DNA of 8,381 nucleotides from positions 1 to 8,381 of the forward strand of contig JAFGXK010000142.1 in assembly GCA_016936695.1 (NCBI GenBank), written 5' to 3'. The notes under the pieces were generated by a model. That model saw nothing but the letters and a program-made list of their open reading frames with translations, was not told the DNA's origin and did no database searches. Position 1 is the first letter of the stretch. Each line of letters opens with the position of its first letter. Of the stretch, positions 7,835-8,381 are shown one piece after another. The translations under genes were made by a program, and so were the position numbers. The stretch is from Bacteroidales bacterium (lineage in GTDB: Bacteria > Bacteroidota > Bacteroidia > Bacteroidales > VadinHA17).

Positions 7835-7960
7835 GGATTTTTAAAGTTGGTTAAGGGCTGAAAGTTTAAAGAGTATAAAAATAATGAATTTACCTTTCTC
7901 ATTTCAGATAAAAATAGATAAATTTCAAATCTTGAATCTCAAAACCTAAATACACTAAAT
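7835..7960. promoter_or_regulatory. Divergent control region between rhaT operon and rhamnosidase
   Basis: This AT-rich, gene-free gap must carry the promoters of both the rhaT operon (minus) and the rhamnosidase (plus). I could not find a clean Bacteroidetes promoter (TTG, then TAnnTTTG about 20 bases on) on either strand; the nearest are TAAATTTC at 7919-7926 (plus) and TAGGTTTT (minus, around 7943-7950). The gap does hold repeated short words: ATTTCA at 7901-7906 and 7922-7927, exactly 21 bases apart; AGATAAA at 7906-7912 and 7916-7922, ten bases apart; and a perfect 5-base-arm palindrome TTCAA-ATC-TTGAA at 7924-7936. These could be operator halves for a rhamnose regulator, but AT-rich DNA gives such words by chance. 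Confidence 0.5.
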
Positions 7961-8381
7961 ATGAAATCATTAAGAATCTTTCTGCTGTTGTTATTCATTC
8001 CCTCCATTGCCTTTTCGCAGGACCTTTCGGTATATGACCTTACCTCCGAACATAAGAATAATCCTGTCGGGCTGGATGTTCCTAACCCACGCCTTTCATG
8101 GAAACTAAGGGCAGACGGCTACAATGTAATTCAATCGGCCTACTCAGTCAGGGTGGCTACCAGCCCCCGGTTTTCATCTTCTTCGATTGTCTGGCAATCC
8201 GGAAAAATGACATCTGACGAATCAGTTCTGATAAGATATGCGGGCAAGGATCTTAAACCGGGTCAGAGATATTACTGGCAGGTCAGGGTTTGGGATAACA
8301 GGGGAAAAGTCTCAAAGTGGAGCGAAACAGCGTTCTGGGAAACGGGACTACTTTCGCAGGAAAACTGGAAGGCTGAATGGA
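7961..8381 (+). CDS. Secreted alpha-L-rhamnosidase (GH78), N-terminal part only
   Basis: The first 140 codons of a gene that runs off the right edge. Residues 1-19 form a signal peptide (MKSLR, then a leucine-rich core ending AFS) with Gln20 at +1; there is no lipobox cysteine, so the product should be periplasmic or secreted rather than a lipoprotein. From about residue 22 it matches the N-terminal Ig/fibronectin-like domain of bacterial GH78 rhamnosidases: DLTSEHKNNPVGLDVPNPRLSW, where LDVPNPRLSW is the family hallmark, then AYSVRVATS, WQSGKMTSDES, GQRYYWQVRVWDNRGKVSKWSE and a closing FWETGLL...NWKAEW that leads to the next domain. Enzymes of this type remove terminal alpha-L-rhamnose from glycans. 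The catalytic domain is outside the window, so activity cannot be judged. It is divergent from rhaT and would supply the sugar that the operon consumes. Confidence 0.93.
   Translation, partial: MKSLRIFLLLLFIPSIAFSQDLSVYDLTSEHKNNPVGLDVPNPRLSWKLRADGYNVIQSAYSVRVATSPRFSSSSIVWQSGKMTSDESVLIRYAGKDLKPGQRYYWQVRVWDNRGKVSKWSETAFWETGLLSQENWKAEW

Noticed and set aside
7835..7960. A riboswitch or leader RNA ahead of rhaT or the rhamnosidase
   Set aside because: The gap is only 126 bases, very AT-rich, shared by two divergent promoters and has no GC-containing stem set.

Overview
The window reads as chromosomal DNA of a member of the Bacteroidota. The reasons are: AT-rich leaders with no clear Shine-Dalgarno sequence; two exported proteins whose predicted signal-peptidase-I cleavage would leave an N-terminal Gln (the Bacteroidetes 'Q-rule'); a DUF2490-type outer-membrane barrel; and a RhaT/RhaM/RhaA/kinase set of the kind known from this phylum. 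I cannot name a genus from the sequence. There is no RNA gene, CRISPR array, insertion sequence or other mobile element that I can support. Coding density is high and no gene-free stretch exceeds 126 bases.

Left part (1-2942, plus strand): the 3' portion of one large ABC-transporter permease with two FtsX/MacB-type membrane modules and two large extracytoplasmic domains. Its start, its first membrane helix and presumably its ATPase lie upstream of the window. It faces the next operon tail to tail across a 126-base gap.

Middle and right (3069-7834, minus strand): a tight five-gene operon for L-rhamnose use, read from 7834 down to 3069 in the order rhaT (proton-coupled rhamnose uptake), rhaM (mutarotase), rhaA (rhamnose isomerase), an FGGY sugar kinase that fills the rhamnulokinase slot (rhaB), and a small outer-membrane beta-barrel of the DUF2490 type. 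Gaps are 0, 41, 44 and 22 bases. The first four genes follow the order of the pathway: import, anomer conversion, isomerisation, phosphorylation. The aldolase (rhaD) and the lactaldehyde-processing enzymes are not in the window, nor is a regulator.

Right edge (7961-8381, plus strand): the first 140 codons of a secreted alpha-L-rhamnosidase of the GH78 type, divergent from rhaT across a 126-base AT-rich control region. The likely logic is that the secreted rhamnosidase releases L-rhamnose from plant or microbial glycans in the periplasm or outside the cell, RhaT imports it, and RhaM/RhaA/kinase convert it to rhamnulose-1-phosphate.

The least ordinary points are the DUF2490 barrel as last gene of a sugar operon, the kinase that does not look like classical RhaB, the rhaT-rhaM junction (same frame, one stop codon apart), and a 21-base-spaced repeat in the shared control region. 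I do not see a wholly new system here.
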